This document shows, one piece after another, positions 19,148-28,200 of a stretch of 64,000 nt of DNA; position 1 is the stretch's first letter; each line of letters begins with the position of its first letter. Below the pieces are notes generated by a model. That model was not told where the DNA came from. It saw nothing but the letters and a program-made list of their open reading frames with translations, and did not search any database. The DNA comes from a virus, in IMG/VR virus record IMGVR_UViG_3300042905_003904, positions 62,001 through 126,000 of that record; one strand, 5' to 3'. The position numbers were made by a program, and so were the translations under genes.

Positions 19148-21415
19148 TTAGGCAGTGAATTCAGCGAGATTTACTCCAGTGGGTTCAGCAATGAAATTAG
19201 CCAAGATGAATTCGGCTGTGCGGGTAGGTTGCACATAGATAGAAACAATTAACTGATTCTGATCAATGACAGAAGCCGTATTGTTATTTTCATTGCAAAC
19301 GATTTTGTAATCATACATACCACCATTAGTCACTGCCTGGTCATAAATCGGAGACAGGGAGGCTACGACGCGAGCCCTGGTGCTGATGTTATTAGGTTCG
19401 AATACAAAGAATTTAAGCACCGATTGGGTGGATTTTTCTAAGTATAAGAACAGGCGACGGACATTGATACGATCAAATGCGCTTGGAGTAGTAAGAGCGG
19501 TTTTTTGACCCCAGATTACATATCCACCAGAATTTGGGAATGCACAAATTGGATTGATACCAATACGATACAACAGATCCCGTTGTTTCTGGATAGGATT
19601 GACTGCAAGATCAGAAACCCCATTAATAACCCCATAGTTCAGACCAGCAGGGGCTGTCCATGGGAAATGGGCCTGATTTACATCAGCCATGATTTGAGCG
19701 GCATATCCACTGAACGGCAACCAAACATTCTGTCCGGAGTAAACGTCATTACGCTTCACCCAGTTACCATATAGAGCCACATAACTGGTGAAGATATTAC
19801 CCCAGAGGTTGGAAAGTCCCCAGAAAATATCTCTAGAAAACACGAATCCTGGTGTAGTGGACTGTTTAGTGTTAGCTCCATTCACGAAAATATAACGCAA
19901 GGCATCCGGAATAAACATGTGATCCAACCGGGAAGTAGCTACGGTGATAAACTGATCTGCAATAGCACTATAATTTACTTTGGTATTGGAGGAAGAACCT
20001 GTGGTCTGATTCAGCAAGTCTGAAATGTCTGGCGCAAAGGAATCATCAAAAGCGCTAACATATCCGGATTGGGTGCCACTAAGAGCAGCGGCTCGAGCTA
20101 CTGTTCCAGCCCAAACGGTGCCCAATCCTGCTTCCAGGGTAAGGTCCAACTGGTTGGTATCAAGATTCTGTAGTAATGCCAAAGAATTGGAAACTTTCAG
20201 CGGGAGATTGCCGATATCTTGAGTGGAATTGTTGTTTACGGTATAAACTCCATCCGCATAAAGGTTCTTTGCGGCGGGTGAAACCCGGATAGAGAAATTC
20301 GGCGTATCTCCAGAGAACCAATTAGTTAAGGATGAAATATTTGGATTAACTTTAACAGATATATCTCTGGAGTTATCATTCACCACATGTTCTAAGTCAA
20401 ATGGTTTAGATCCACCAGTCTGACTTAGAATGGTGCGAGATCCATACAAGGAACCAGCATAAGACTCTGTATTCACATAATCCAGCAACAGACTGTTGTT
20501 GGTGTAAATGGAATTGCGAATCTTGAAGGCCACCAAGCTTAAACAATCATTATAAGACGATGAGGCGAAATTAATGTCAGCAGGAACGCTTTCAACGACC
20601 TGCGAAATGCTCTCATTACCCTGATCTAAATAGGTAGCAGTAAGCGCAAAATCTAACCGGGACGATGGGATAGAAGCAAACACTTGAGTATTTCCGCTAA
20701 AACCAGTTATGGTTTTTACTCCTGTGATATTGTCGAAATTGGTCGACGGGTTGTTGTTAGAATTATCCGCAAATCCAATATAATACCCTTGGTAGAAATT
20801 ATCTACAGAATATTTATTGTTATTCAACACTAATAATCCGGCTTTGTTTAAGTCATTAAATCCAGTAATGCTAGTAGTATAGTTACTATTGGTAGCAGTG
20901 GTTTGGTAGAAGTTATTAAATCCAGTCACCCCGTTGGTGATTAAGGTTTGGTACTGAGCATCTGTCAATACCACACTGGTTGGTGGTAATAATAGAAACG
21001 CAGAGGCATTCTGATAAAGAACACCAGAAACCCCAGTGACGCTTGTGGTTCCATTAATAGCCGTTACGGCTGTTACACTACCATTAGCAGAAATGGGATA
21101 GGCCAAGACGCTGTAATTATTAGAATAACCAGTTCCAGCGGCTGGGCCATACGGAAGACGGGAAACTATTAAGTTTCCGTCGCTATTTAAGATGTTCTGC
21201 GACGTATAGTAAAAATACCGCTCGGCGGCGTTGGTTGGACTACCGAAGATGGATTGAAACTCTGCAACAGAACCGACATTAATCAGTTCTTCTGTGGGTC
21301 CTTGTGGCGCGAATCCGGCAACAAATATATTTAAAGCTCCGGGGGTCTTAGCCACGGCGCTTCGGTCAGTTTCAGAAATTTGTACGCCAGGAGACGCTAA
21401 AGTTATGGTGGACAT
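19148..21415 (-). CDS. tail sheath protein, gp18-like
   Basis: A 755-aa contractile sheath protein (T4 gp18 is 659 aa). The N-terminus LASPGVQISETDRS and the phrase VAGFAPQGPTEELINVGS are typical of the family. The conserved C-terminal domain includes VINGVSDLAVNPIQKQRDLL, INPICAFPNSGGYVIWGQKT and INVRRLFLYLEKS. The start is taken at MSTITLASPG. A possible ATG 27 nt upstream is rejected because the late promoter TATAAATA would then lie inside the coding sequence. Confidence 0.95.
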   Translation of the reverse strand: MSTITLASPGVQISETDRSAVAKTPGALNIFVAGFAPQGPTEELINVGSVAEFQSIFGSPTNAAERYFYYTSQNILNSDGNLIVSRLPYGPAAGTGYSNNYSVLAYPISANGSVTAVTAINGTTSVTGVSGVLYQNASAFLLLPPTSVVLTDAQYQTLITNGVTGFNNFYQTTATNSNYTTSITGFNDLNKAGLLVLNNNKYSVDNFYQGYYIGFADNSNNNPSTNFDNITGVKTITGFSGNTQVFASIPSSRLDFALTATYLDQGNESISQVVESVPADINFASSSYNDCLSLVAFKIRNSIYTNNSLLLDYVNTESYAGSLYGSRTILSQTGGSKPFDLEHVVNDNSRDISVKVNPNISSLTNWFSGDTPNFSIRVSPAAKNLYADGVYTVNNNSTQDIGNLPLKVSNSLALLQNLDTNQLDLTLEAGLGTVWAGTVARAAALSGTQSGYVSAFDDSFAPDISDLLNQTTGSSSNTKVNYSAIADQFITVATSRLDHMFIPDALRYIFVNGANTKQSTTPGFVFSRDIFWGLSNLWGNIFTSYVALYGNWVKRNDVYSGQNVWLPFSGYAAQIMADVNQAHFPWTAPAGLNYGVINGVSDLAVNPIQKQRDLLYRIGINPICAFPNSGGYVIWGQKTALTTPSAFDRINVRRLFLYLEKSTQSVLKFFVFEPNNISTRARVVASLSPIYDQAVTNGGMYDYKIVCNENNNTASVIDQNQLIVSIYVQPTRTAEFILANFIAEPTGVNLAEFTA

Positions 21416-21426
21416 AGTTGTACTAA

Positions 21427-21434
21427 TATTTATA
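21427..21434 (-). promoter_or_regulatory. late promoter
   Basis: TATAAATA on the minus strand, an exact match to the T4 late -10 consensus, 11 nt before the sheath start codon. Confidence 0.75.
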
Positions 21435-21481
21435 GTTGCCAAGGGTCAACATAGTTAAAAATGGAATTAAGACCTTGGCAG

Positions 21482-21489
21482 TATAAATA
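21482..21489 (+). promoter_or_regulatory. late promoter
   Basis: TATAAATA on the plus strand, 8 nt before the ATG at 21498. It is divergent from the sheath promoter about 50 nt away. Confidence 0.7.
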
Positions 21490-21497
21490 TAGACACT

Positions 21498-21788
21498 ATG
21501 CATCAATTCGATAACTACTGCGAGAGTGTAATTTTAGAATTAGATTCTACGATGGCTCCTCCAGTTAGCGGACAGCAAGTAACTCCTACGGCCAACCCAG
21601 CGCCAGTGGACCCGTCTTTAACCCCAGCAACTCCGAATGTTGCTAATATGAATATTAATGATCCTAACCACCCGGTTCAGGCCTTCGCAAAGACTTTAAC
21701 AACGCTTCCCCCAGAAAAACAACAAGAATACTTGCAAAAATTGGGAGCTATGTTAAAAATTGGTAACACCAGCACTGCAACGCGTTAA
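21498..21788 (+). CDS. hypothetical protein
   Basis: A 96-aa protein of no recognised family. The middle is Pro/Thr/Ala-rich and looks disordered (residues 20-50). The C-terminus is a short helix (PEKQQEYLQKLGAMLK). It follows an exact TATAAATA late promoter, so it is probably expressed with virion genes. Confidence 0.65.
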   Translation: MHQFDNYCESVILELDSTMAPPVSGQQVTPTANPAPVDPSLTPATPNVANMNINDPNHPVQAFAKTLTTLPPEKQQEYLQKLGAMLKIGNTSTATR

Positions 21789-21799
21789 TATAACACATC

Positions 21800-22624
21800 G
21801 TGGGAAAACAAAAAGGCCAGAAAACCAAGGTTCCTCATAAACAAGGAAGTAACATCAATAATGAACAGGGAAGTGGTGGCGACGCGTCTCCATATGTATT
21901 CCAACGGGATAAGATAGACTTTGATCTTCCTGTAAGAGAACTACCGTGGACATTGAAGCAGAAGGGATTTATCTCTCAAATTATGGATAAACAGACCAAA
22001 TGTGTGTTTATCGAAGGGCCTGCAGGGGCCTCGAAAACTAGTTTGGCTGTATACTGTGGGCTGCAATTATTAAAGGCACGGAAAGTATCTGATTTGTTTT
22101 TTGTCCGTTCTGCAGTAGAGTCAGCCGATAGTAAAATAGGATATCTGCCGGGCGATGTCGATGAAAAATTCGGCGTTTATATGGCTCCATTCCTGGATAA
22201 ACTACAAGAGTTTCTGGATGCCGGAAGCATCAAAAGATTGCAGGCAGATGAAAGGTTTCATGCGATGCCCGTCAATTATGTCCGCGGATTACACTGGGCA
22301 GCAAAGTGTATTATAGTAGATGAATGTCAATCTTTGACCAAAAGGGAATTGATTACCATTATTACTAGGTTGGGAGAATTTTCCAAAATTATATTCTTAG
22401 GAGACCCATTTCAATCCGATCTTCCTGAAAATAAATCAGGCGGCTTCGTTCAAATTGCGCGGTTGTTTAGCGACGAAGAAAGTCTCCAACACGGAATTTG
22501 CCATCTGAAATTTACGGTCGATGATATTGTTCGATCTGAATTTGTTAAATTCGTCACCAAAAAACTAGAAGCAGAACACAAAGAAGGAACTTGGAGTCCT
22601 TCTCCCAACGGAAGCCATAAATAA
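21800..22624 (+). CDS. phoH: PhoH-like ATPase
   Basis: A 274-aa protein starting at GTG. Walker A is IEGPAGASKTSLA (about residues 73-85), Walker B CIIVDECQSL (about 170-179), and the sensor block IFLGDPFQSDLPENKSGGF follows. These identify the PhoH family, the P-loop half of helicase-like proteins, common in large T4-related phages. A role in RNA or phosphate stress is often proposed but unproven. The N-terminus is Lys/Gln-rich. Confidence 0.9.
   Translation: MGKQKGQKTKVPHKQGSNINNEQGSGGDASPYVFQRDKIDFDLPVRELPWTLKQKGFISQIMDKQTKCVFIEGPAGASKTSLAVYCGLQLLKARKVSDLFFVRSAVESADSKIGYLPGDVDEKFGVYMAPFLDKLQEFLDAGSIKRLQADERFHAMPVNYVRGLHWAAKCIIVDECQSLTKRELITIITRLGEFSKIIFLGDPFQSDLPENKSGGFVQIARLFSDEESLQHGICHLKFTVDDIVRSEFVKFVTKKLEAEHKEGTWSPSPNGSHK
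22616..22623 (+). promoter_or_regulatory. late promoter
   Basis: CATAAATA overlapping the phoH stop codon, 5 nt before the ATG at 22629. Confidence 0.5.
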
Positions 22625-22628
22625 CTAT

Positions 22629-22808
22629 ATGAAAAACACATCTTCTTATACGCAAGTTACTAATCGTCCTATTGGTTGTTCCTTTTGCGATGCCCAAATT
22701 CAAGGCCGAGTAACCCCTAAAAAGGACGGTTCAGGAAAGGTGTATAATGAATGTCGTTGGGTCTGCTCTCGTTGTTCTAATTTAGTTAAAGTGGGCGTTG
22801 TTAAATAA
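22629..22808 (+). CDS. small zinc-ribbon protein
   Basis: A 59-aa protein. CSFC near residue 17 and CRWVCSRC near residue 44 give two Cys pairs typical of a zinc ribbon. It lies between phoH and the next gene with a late promoter just upstream, and its stop forms TAATATG with the next start. Confidence 0.6.
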   Translation: MKNTSSYTQVTNRPIGCSFCDAQIQGRVTPKKDGSGKVYNECRWVCSRCSNLVKVGVVK

Positions 22809-22809
22809 T

Positions 22810-23262
22810 ATGCACGATGCAGATTTAGTGGAAATTATTTCTGAAACAACGTATTCAGGAACGTCCGAAGCCCCTCGAAAGGACTTTGTTCCGCTTTCTT
22901 CTAAAAACGATTACAGCGCCCAATATCAGAGTGGCGGAGCTGTTTGGCCGCCAATAGACAAGCCAGTCGTTGGGCAAGGATCTCTTCCGTGGCCCTTGCA
23001 ACTAGCCCCTATAGATTTGGGGGATAGTTATGTATATTTGTTCGCTGCTCTTAATAAGATTAAAACGGCTGTTTTGGAGAACAGAGCCATGACCGCAGAC
23101 CAAATCGTCTGTCTCAAGAAGATATATACTCATGGGAAGAAGGCTCTGAAAATTATTAAAGAGGTTGGGTTGGTGTTTGAGACGGTAGCAAATATGGGGG
23201 TTAATGTCAAAGAACCCAAACAACACGGGCCGAAAATCGTTCCACCTGGTTCGTTGTTTTAA
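22810..23262 (+). CDS. hypothetical protein
   Basis: A 150-aa protein starting MHDADLVEI after TAATATG; an upstream in-frame ATG at 22798 would overlap the previous gene. The first 75 residues are Ser/Pro/Gly-rich. The second half is helical (LFAALNKIKTAVLENRAM). No family recognised. Confidence 0.65.
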   Translation: MHDADLVEIISETTYSGTSEAPRKDFVPLSSKNDYSAQYQSGGAVWPPIDKPVVGQGSLPWPLQLAPIDLGDSYVYLFAALNKIKTAVLENRAMTADQIVCLKKIYTHGKKALKIIKEVGLVFETVANMGVNVKEPKQHGPKIVPPGSLF

Positions 23263-23306
23263 ACAATTTAATTGATATTCCCTATTAAAATAATTAATAT
23301 GGGAAC

Positions 23307-23732
23307 ATGAAATTAAATATTCAACAAACAACAGTTCGCGTCATTTTCTTCGGAGGTCTACCCGTTTTAGTGGGGTTGGCCGGATACGTAAGCAAAATTG
23401 GATTCTTAGCTCCATATTTAGTGTGTCTCTTTTTGGAATTGATCGGTTTATATTTTCTAGGAGCGGTGTATAGAACCAGGGTGCTAGAGAGAATCAAATT
23501 CGCCGAACTAGATAAAATTGGTAATTTATCTTCCATTTTATCATGTGCTGCTTGCAATGCCTCTAATATAATCACATTCATCCCAGACAATCAAGAACGG
23601 GTAGAATTCGAATGCGAAAAATGCCACAAGTCAAACGTAGTGACTATCCAATTTTCCGTCGCTGTAATGACTTCTCCTATGGATAGCCTTTCGGCACCAG
23701 CAATTAATACTACTTCTGGAGACATTATTTAA
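23307..23732 (+). CDS. membrane protein with zinc ribbon
   Basis: A 141-aa protein. Two adjacent hydrophobic segments (about residues 10-28 and 33-53) should span the inner membrane as a hairpin. The cytoplasmic or periplasmic tail has CAAC (about residue 80) and CEKC (about residue 105), a four-Cys zinc ribbon. The function is unknown. The next gene begins 2 nt after its stop. Confidence 0.65.
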   Translation: MKLNIQQTTVRVIFFGGLPVLVGLAGYVSKIGFLAPYLVCLFLELIGLYFLGAVYRTRVLERIKFAELDKIGNLSSILSCAACNASNIITFIPDNQERVEFECEKCHKSNVVTIQFSVAVMTSPMDSLSAPAINTTSGDII

Positions 23733-23734
23733 AT

Positions 23735-24055
23735 ATGAAAACACACGTAAGAAATAGCCCCGCACAACCAACACTAAACCAGACCCTGAATTGGTGGGAA
23801 AATACCAGCCAAAAAGCATCAGAATTGGCTCGCTGGATTCTACTATATGAAGCTGTGAATCTCATTGCCGACAAAGCAGAAGAAAGGCGCATCCCACTAG
23901 ATAAGGTTGAATTTAAGCCGCTGTCTATTCTCCACTATATTGAAACCTCGGAGAATCAAATGACCAGAAAGGTTCTTGCTCAAGAACATAATATTGATAT
24001 TACCCCCAACGACACTACGTATGAAAACCGAAATCGCACGGAAGAAGCTTTGTAA
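23735..24055 (+). CDS. hypothetical protein
   Basis: A 106-aa, mainly helical, charged protein (ASELARWILLYEAVNLIADK). It follows the membrane protein by 2 nt, and its 3' end overlaps the next gene by 35 nt. No family recognised. Confidence 0.6.
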   Translation: MKTHVRNSPAQPTLNQTLNWWENTSQKASELARWILLYEAVNLIADKAEERRIPLDKVEFKPLSILHYIETSENQMTRKVLAQEHNIDITPNDTTYENRNRTEEAL

Positions 24056-24311
24056 AATTCCAGAAAAGGTCTTAGCGGATATCAATGAAAATTGGGATCA
24101 TAATTGGGATATTGTCGGTGTCGTTTTACGAGATAATGACACGGCTAATGTGGTCATTGTTTCTCATGAAACCCTGTCTGAAAATAGCAAGGTGCAAACA
24201 AGGCATCTGATTGTTCCTGAATTTGATGAATTAATGGAACCTACCAAACCGTGCATGCAGCTGAATATCCAGCAAGCGGTTATGGCTGGGCGTAATAATC
24301 CAACCCACTAG
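24021..24311 (+). CDS. hypothetical protein
   Basis: A 96-aa protein starting MKTEIARKKL. It has a strand-rich centre (DIVGVVLRDNDTANVVIVS). It overlaps the previous gene by 35 nt and converges on the next gene with a 32-nt overlap. No family recognised. Confidence 0.55.
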   Translation: MKTEIARKKLCKIPEKVLADINENWDHNWDIVGVVLRDNDTANVVIVSHETLSENSKVQTRHLIVPEFDELMEPTKPCMQLNIQQAVMAGRNNPTH

Positions 24312-25038
24312 GTTCTAGAAACAAGTCTCCGTCACTATCAACATAAGCATCTGTGGGTGCTGGTGGTAATGGAGCAGGGGCCATACCATAATCCCCGTAT
24401 ACCGAAGTAGAAATACATGGTATATCATTGTAATCAAAATTAGCCTGTGCTAGAGCGCTTAGGATGTCGTTATCGTTTAGAGGAGTATTTCCAACACCAG
24501 GACCAGGGGAACCGGGCTCATTGCTGTAATCTGATCGTTTTCCTTTGAAGAACCAAACATAGTGTCCTCCTAGGGGATTATTAACGAATTCGTCAATGAC
24601 TTCGGTTAATTCAAAAATAACACCTTGTCGCTTTGGAAAATTAAGCCGATCAGAACCATATTCTTGAAGCCATATTACGTCTCCAGCTTTAGGTTCTGCT
24701 GAAAGTATCCCAGTAACGGTGCTCAATGCTTGATTGAACATCAGCGGGTGGATGACTCCATTGATATCCGAGTCAGCTATAATACCAAACTTGGATAACA
24801 GATAGGAATCATTATTAAGGTTTAGGAGAACTATTAAATTCTGTCCGGATAGGAACCCCGCCATTGGTTGTTCTCCGTAAAGGGGATTGGAACCAGAGAT
24901 AGAGGTTTGATTGGAATAGAATACGATTTGTTGGCCATAAATCCCAATCTGCTCCTGCCACCAACCATCAAAATTGGCCCGTTCTTCAGTATTAACTGAT
25001 TTATTTAAGAAACGAAGATCTTCTACGAAATATGGCAT
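24280..25038 (-). CDS. putative neck protein, gp14-like
   Basis: A 252-aa protein close in size to T4 gp14 (256 aa). The block EPKAGDVIWLQEYGSDRLNF and then VIFELTEVID resembles the gp14-type stretch in which a Gly-Asp step precedes two strands. The C-terminus is Pro/Asp-rich. In T4 gp13 and gp14 form the neck joining head and tail. Assignment is tentative. Confidence 0.45.
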   Translation of the reverse strand: MPYFVEDLRFLNKSVNTEERANFDGWWQEQIGIYGQQIVFYSNQTSISGSNPLYGEQPMAGFLSGQNLIVLLNLNNDSYLLSKFGIIADSDINGVIHPLMFNQALSTVTGILSAEPKAGDVIWLQEYGSDRLNFPKRQGVIFELTEVIDEFVNNPLGGHYVWFFKGKRSDYSNEPGSPGPGVGNTPLNDNDILSALAQANFDYNDIPCISTSVYGDYGMAPAPLPPAPTDAYVDSDGDLFLEPSGLDYYAQP

Positions 25039-25042
25039 ATGT

Positions 25043-25396
25043 TTAATGTCTGGAGAGACGATAGTCCTTCCCGTTTTTATCTAAAGAGATACTAATGCCT
25101 GTTTTGTTGATAGCTTTTGAGGACCCTGCTGTTGGAAAATTGGTAATTCCGTAGGTTTTCATGATACGGTGGGCTATTGGTTTGGATATAACAACAGATC
25201 CTCGAATCTTCCGCTTCACCCAACGATCGATCAAAGGGTCTTCCTTTTGCTGACTATGGCAAGCAGCCACCATATTTAAATGTTTTCTTTTATGGTTGTT
25301 AGTTCCCATGACCCTTTCCGTGGTCTGGTGATGAACACTCGTATTGGGTGTTTTCGATGCAGGTCGATTATAAAAACTTTTAAAGGTGGAATCCAC
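25043..25396 (-). CDS. hypothetical protein
   Basis: A 117-aa basic protein, start GTG. It is rich in His, Lys and Arg (NNHKRKHLNMVAACH). The GTG lies exactly 5 nt after a CTAAATA late promoter, the commonest spacing in this window, which supports this start. Function unknown. Confidence 0.55.
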   Translation of the reverse strand: MDSTFKSFYNRPASKTPNTSVHHQTTERVMGTNNHKRKHLNMVAACHSQQKEDPLIDRWVKRKIRGSVVISKPIAHRIMKTYGITNFPTAGSSKAINKTGISISLDKNGKDYRLSRH

Positions 25397-25401
25397 AATA
25401 G

Positions 25402-25408
25402 TATTTAG
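25402..25408 (-). promoter_or_regulatory. late promoter
   Basis: CTAAATA on the minus strand, 5 nt before the GTG start at 25396. It lies just after a terminator for the upstream gene. Confidence 0.55.
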
Positions 25409-25411
25409 CCA

Positions 25412-25446
25412 AAAAGAAAGCCGAACCCATTATAGGTTCGGCTTTC
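25412..25446 (-). terminator. rho-independent terminator
   Basis: An 11-bp perfect stem (AAAGCCGAACC with GGTTCGGCTTT) and 7-nt loop. On the minus strand it is followed by CTTTTT, so it ends transcripts of the acidic scaffold-like gene. Confidence 0.85.
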
Positions 25447-25469
25447 TAAACATTTGCCAGTGATGGTGA

Positions 25470-26321
25470 TTACTGATCGAACAGGAACTTACCAGTCTTA
25501 ACACCCTTAGTGTCTTGGGACTTAGTAGCACCTTGGAAGGCGTCCTTCTTATCGGGAGCCTTTTCTAACTTGCCGTCATTTCCTTTACCGGTAGAGGGGG
25601 TGGATGCTTTGCCTTTCTTCTTGGGCACTGCGCCGGTTACGACTTGGGACTTAGTAGCACCTTGGAAGGCGTCCTTCTTATCAGGGGCCTTGGTCAATTC
25701 GACGGATTCTCCAGCCACTGGCTCTTCGTCGTCACCGTCATCTTCTACGTCCCACGAAAATTCATCGTCTTCTCCTTCTTCTGATTCGTCGCCAAGTTCT
25801 TCTCCGTCGCCTTCACTGTCTCCACCAGCGATACCCTTTAAAGCAGCTAGTGCTTGTTCGAGGGCTTTAATGGCAGCAGGAATGCCACCTTCTGGTTCTT
25901 CTTCGGATTCATCTTCATCAATGTTTTCATCCGTAATAGGCAACTCATCGGATTGAATGTCTGTGCCAACCTCTCCACCCAGATCTCCACTATTGCTTCC
26001 CATGTCAGGGGTGCTAGGAGCAAAATTATCCCCGAAATCTTCGGCGAGATATTGATTAAACAGCTTATCAAAGGGATTGGAAGATTCCTTAGACATCTTC
26101 ATCTTTTCGGGTTTGCCCTTAGAACCATCAGCATTGCTGTGCTCTTTGTCTTCTTTAGGCTTTTCTAAATCCTTTTTAACGTTCTCTTCAGCATCGTTTC
26201 CTTTTGGGAATTTCCCAAATGCTTCGGAGTTCTTTTTGAGGGTGGACCCTTTAACTTCTGGAGAATTAACTCCTTCGTTAAGAGTGGACATATAAAGGTC
26301 GATCAGAGGATTATTGCTCAT
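25470..26321 (-). CDS. acidic scaffold-like protein
   Basis: A 283-aa protein starting MSNNPLIDLYM; the frame extends to 26360, but a GATAAATA promoter lies inside that extension. It is extremely acidic between residues 115 and 215 (DEDESEEEPEGG, DDGDDEEPVAGE). The motif APDKKDAFQGATKSQ occurs twice near the C-terminus. Charge and low complexity suggest a head scaffold or core protein. This is inference, as no capsid gene is nearby. Confidence 0.6.
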   Translation of the reverse strand: MSNNPLIDLYMSTLNEGVNSPEVKGSTLKKNSEAFGKFPKGNDAEENVKKDLEKPKEDKEHSNADGSKGKPEKMKMSKESSNPFDKLFNQYLAEDFGDNFAPSTPDMGSNSGDLGGEVGTDIQSDELPITDENIDEDESEEEPEGGIPAAIKALEQALAALKGIAGGDSEGDGEELGDESEEGEDDEFSWDVEDDGDDEEPVAGESVELTKAPDKKDAFQGATKSQVVTGAVPKKKGKASTPSTGKGNDGKLEKAPDKKDAFQGATKSQDTKGVKTGKFLFDQ

Positions 26322-26331
26322 GTTGGTATGA

Positions 26332-26754
26332 CTATTTATCACCCAACAATCCCAAATCAAAGGAATTTCGTCCTAATTCTTGTTTGGAGAACATTCGTAT
26401 TTTAGAAGATTGTAATTGTTCTCTGATACTATCCTTAATAATGGTCTTGGGTTTCTTATTTCGAATAGGTGGTTGCTTCCCAGGAGCTAAAACTTTCTTA
26501 TCTAGAACCAAAAATAACACAGTCGGAGCCTCTTCTATGATGGAGAAATCTGTATTATTTAATACATCATTAAAATGATGAAGACTATCCAAGATTTCCA
26601 GGGCTGCTTCTAAGAAGTCTGGGTCAGAACTTTCATCAATTAGTTTTTGAACTAACTCAATGTCTGTTTGATAAATTGTTTTAAAATCCGGAGTGGTTAC
26701 TGTATATTCAGAGGATTCTTCCAATTGATTAGTGTAGGTGAATGTGTGTTTCAT
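26332..26754 (-). CDS. hypothetical protein
   Basis: A 140-aa protein of no recognised family. The N-terminal 90 residues are acidic and helical (TDIELVQKLIDESSD). The last 40 residues are basic. It is coupled to the upstream nuclease gene by a 4-nt ATGA overlap, which hints at a related role. Its 3' end contains the promoter of the next gene. Confidence 0.65.
   Translation of the reverse strand: MKHTFTYTNQLEESSEYTVTTPDFKTIYQTDIELVQKLIDESSDPDFLEAALEILDSLHHFNDVLNNTDFSIIEEAPTVLFLVLDKKVLAPGKQPPIRNKKPKTIIKDSIREQLQSSKIRMFSKQELGRNSFDLGLLGDK
26333..26340 (-). promoter_or_regulatory. late promoter
   Basis: GATAAATA on the minus strand, 11 nt before the start at 26321. Confidence 0.6.
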
Positions 26755-27587
26755 AGTTTTTCTTGGTCTAAAATAAATTCTGCTTCTTTTTGTAAATCCA
26801 GAACTTCAATTACTTCAGGACCTTCTGGTTTACCCACCCAAATAATCTGGGAGTTCTTTAATTTAAAGGGAGTATTTTTCTCCAACATAATTCGATACAA
26901 CCAAAGCTGGAGGCTATATTTCACTTGTTCTGACTGGGCTAAATGGCTAAGCGGGCCAATAAATTTAGTATTATATTTGGACTTTTCCTCCATCGCCTTA
27001 TTGGTTTTCCAGTCCAAGATAATTAATTGTTGGGAAGGAACATGCAGAGAAAGGTTGTCGATACAACCACAAATTCCTGTTTCGCGGTCGCCTATAATAA
27101 ATTCAGGACGAATCAAAATGTGGTCCTTTTTCCACTCTTTATAGAATTCCAGGAAATTCTTAATCAGTCCAGCCACCTTTTCATAATAGTCTGGAATGGC
27201 TTCAGGGGTTCGATAATCTGCCCATTTCTTAAAGAATAGGCTGATGGCTTCTTGGTCAATCCCAATTTGTCTTCTCTGAAGAAAGTGTTCTACAAAGCTA
27301 TGAAATTCAGAACCCACATGAGAAGCATATTCTCCTCCAAATTCCCATTTATTTAAAACATCAGAAACTTCTACTCCCTGCTTTCTAGCCACGAAGAAGG
27401 CGACCTTCTCAGCATCAAACGGCGTCTCATATTTATGGATGAGCTTGGTGACCGACATCTTGGCTGGTTTACCGTCAATAGAATAGGTATGATTTTTCTC
27501 CACAAATCTTATGTGGGCGAAACTCTCATCTAAAGTTTGAAATGCTGACCAGCTTAATTTTGGCATAATTGATTTTCGTCTAGGCAT
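26751..27587 (-). CDS. RecB-like PD-(D/E)XK nuclease
   Basis: A 278-aa protein. The nuclease core is seen as GSEFHSFVEHFL (about residue 90), then a Glu/Asp before GICGCIDNLSL (about 172) and LIILDWKTNK (about 190), the order of the RecB/Cas4-type PD-(D/E)XK family. It probably acts as an exonuclease in recombination or host DNA breakdown. Two starts are possible (27587 or MPKLSWSAF at 27566). Confidence 0.75.
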   Translation of the reverse strand: MPRRKSIMPKLSWSAFQTLDESFAHIRFVEKNHTYSIDGKPAKMSVTKLIHKYETPFDAEKVAFFVARKQGVEVSDVLNKWEFGGEYASHVGSEFHSFVEHFLQRRQIGIDQEAISLFFKKWADYRTPEAIPDYYEKVAGLIKNFLEFYKEWKKDHILIRPEFIIGDRETGICGCIDNLSLHVPSQQLIILDWKTNKAMEEKSKYNTKFIGPLSHLAQSEQVKYSLQLWLYRIMLEKNTPFKLKNSQIIWVGKPEGPEVIEVLDLQKEAEFILDQEKL

Positions 27588-27615
27588 TCCTGGAAATCTA
27601 CGGTATTATTAAAAC

Positions 27616-27843
27616 ATGAAAGCATATAAAGTAGAACTTCTTATTATTGATTTTGATGAATTAGGTAAAGAACAAATCGTCGAAGAATTGGTTAATGCCA
27701 ATTTCCCAAATGATTGTATTACCATAAACGTTAAAAATATTGTTGAAAAGGACATTGGGGAATGGCATGATGATCATCCATTGAACATTCGCATTTATGC
27801 TGATGCGGAATACCAGAAAATCTTCGGTATTATTAAAACATGA
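27616..27843 (+). CDS. hypothetical protein
   Basis: A 75-aa protein with an alternating strand/helix pattern (KVELLIIDFDELGKEQIVEE). It is the first gene of a run of small plus-strand genes, divergent from the nuclease. It overlaps the next gene by 4 nt. Confidence 0.6.
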   Translation: MKAYKVELLIIDFDELGKEQIVEELVNANFPNDCITINVKNIVEKDIGEWHDDHPLNIRIYADAEYQKIFGIIKT

Positions 27844-28022
27844 AACGCTCCAAGTGCATAACCACTCGCAAATCAGACATCTCCGAGATAGATTCTCAGA
27901 TCAAAACATGGGAGGAACTCTGTAAATATTGGCCGAACTGGCAGGAAGGCAGAAAATCCCTTAATGACCTCAAGGATATCCGGGTAGCTATAGCTTCTCG
28001 AATCGGTCAAGTTACCGTTTAA
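27840..28022 (+). CDS. hypothetical protein
   Basis: A 60-aa basic, helical protein. It is joined by ATGA to the previous gene and by TAATATG to the next. No family recognised. Confidence 0.5.
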   Translation: MKRSKCITTRKSDISEIDSQIKTWEELCKYWPNWQEGRKSLNDLKDIRVAIASRIGQVTV

Positions 28023-28023
28023 T

Positions 28024-28200
28024 ATGAACAACAAAACCACTAACGATTATCCAGATGAACCCATCTGCGAACTGTCTCTGTGTGAAACGGTTCATCTTGT
28101 TTTAAAACCAAACCAAATTTACATTTTCCGCGTTGATCCTACGTGTCCAACCTGTGTAAAATTAAATTCAGATCCAACATACACAGGAACCACTAAATGA
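28024..28200 (+). CDS. hypothetical small protein
   Basis: A 58-aa protein with Cys residues at the ends (ICELSLCET and TCPTC), possibly a small zinc site. It starts one base after the previous stop (TAATATG), and its stop overlaps the next ATG (ATGA). Confidence 0.5.
   Translation: MNNKTTNDYPDEPICELSLCETVHLVLKPNQIYIFRVDPTCPTCVKLNSDPTYTGTTK

Noticed and set aside
19505-26071. Plus-strand frames opposite the sheath, tape-measure and acidic scaffold genes (e.g. 25510-25956)
   Set aside because: They are mirror frames of strongly coding genes. The serine-rich one only reflects the Glu/Asp codons of the acidic protein on the other strand.
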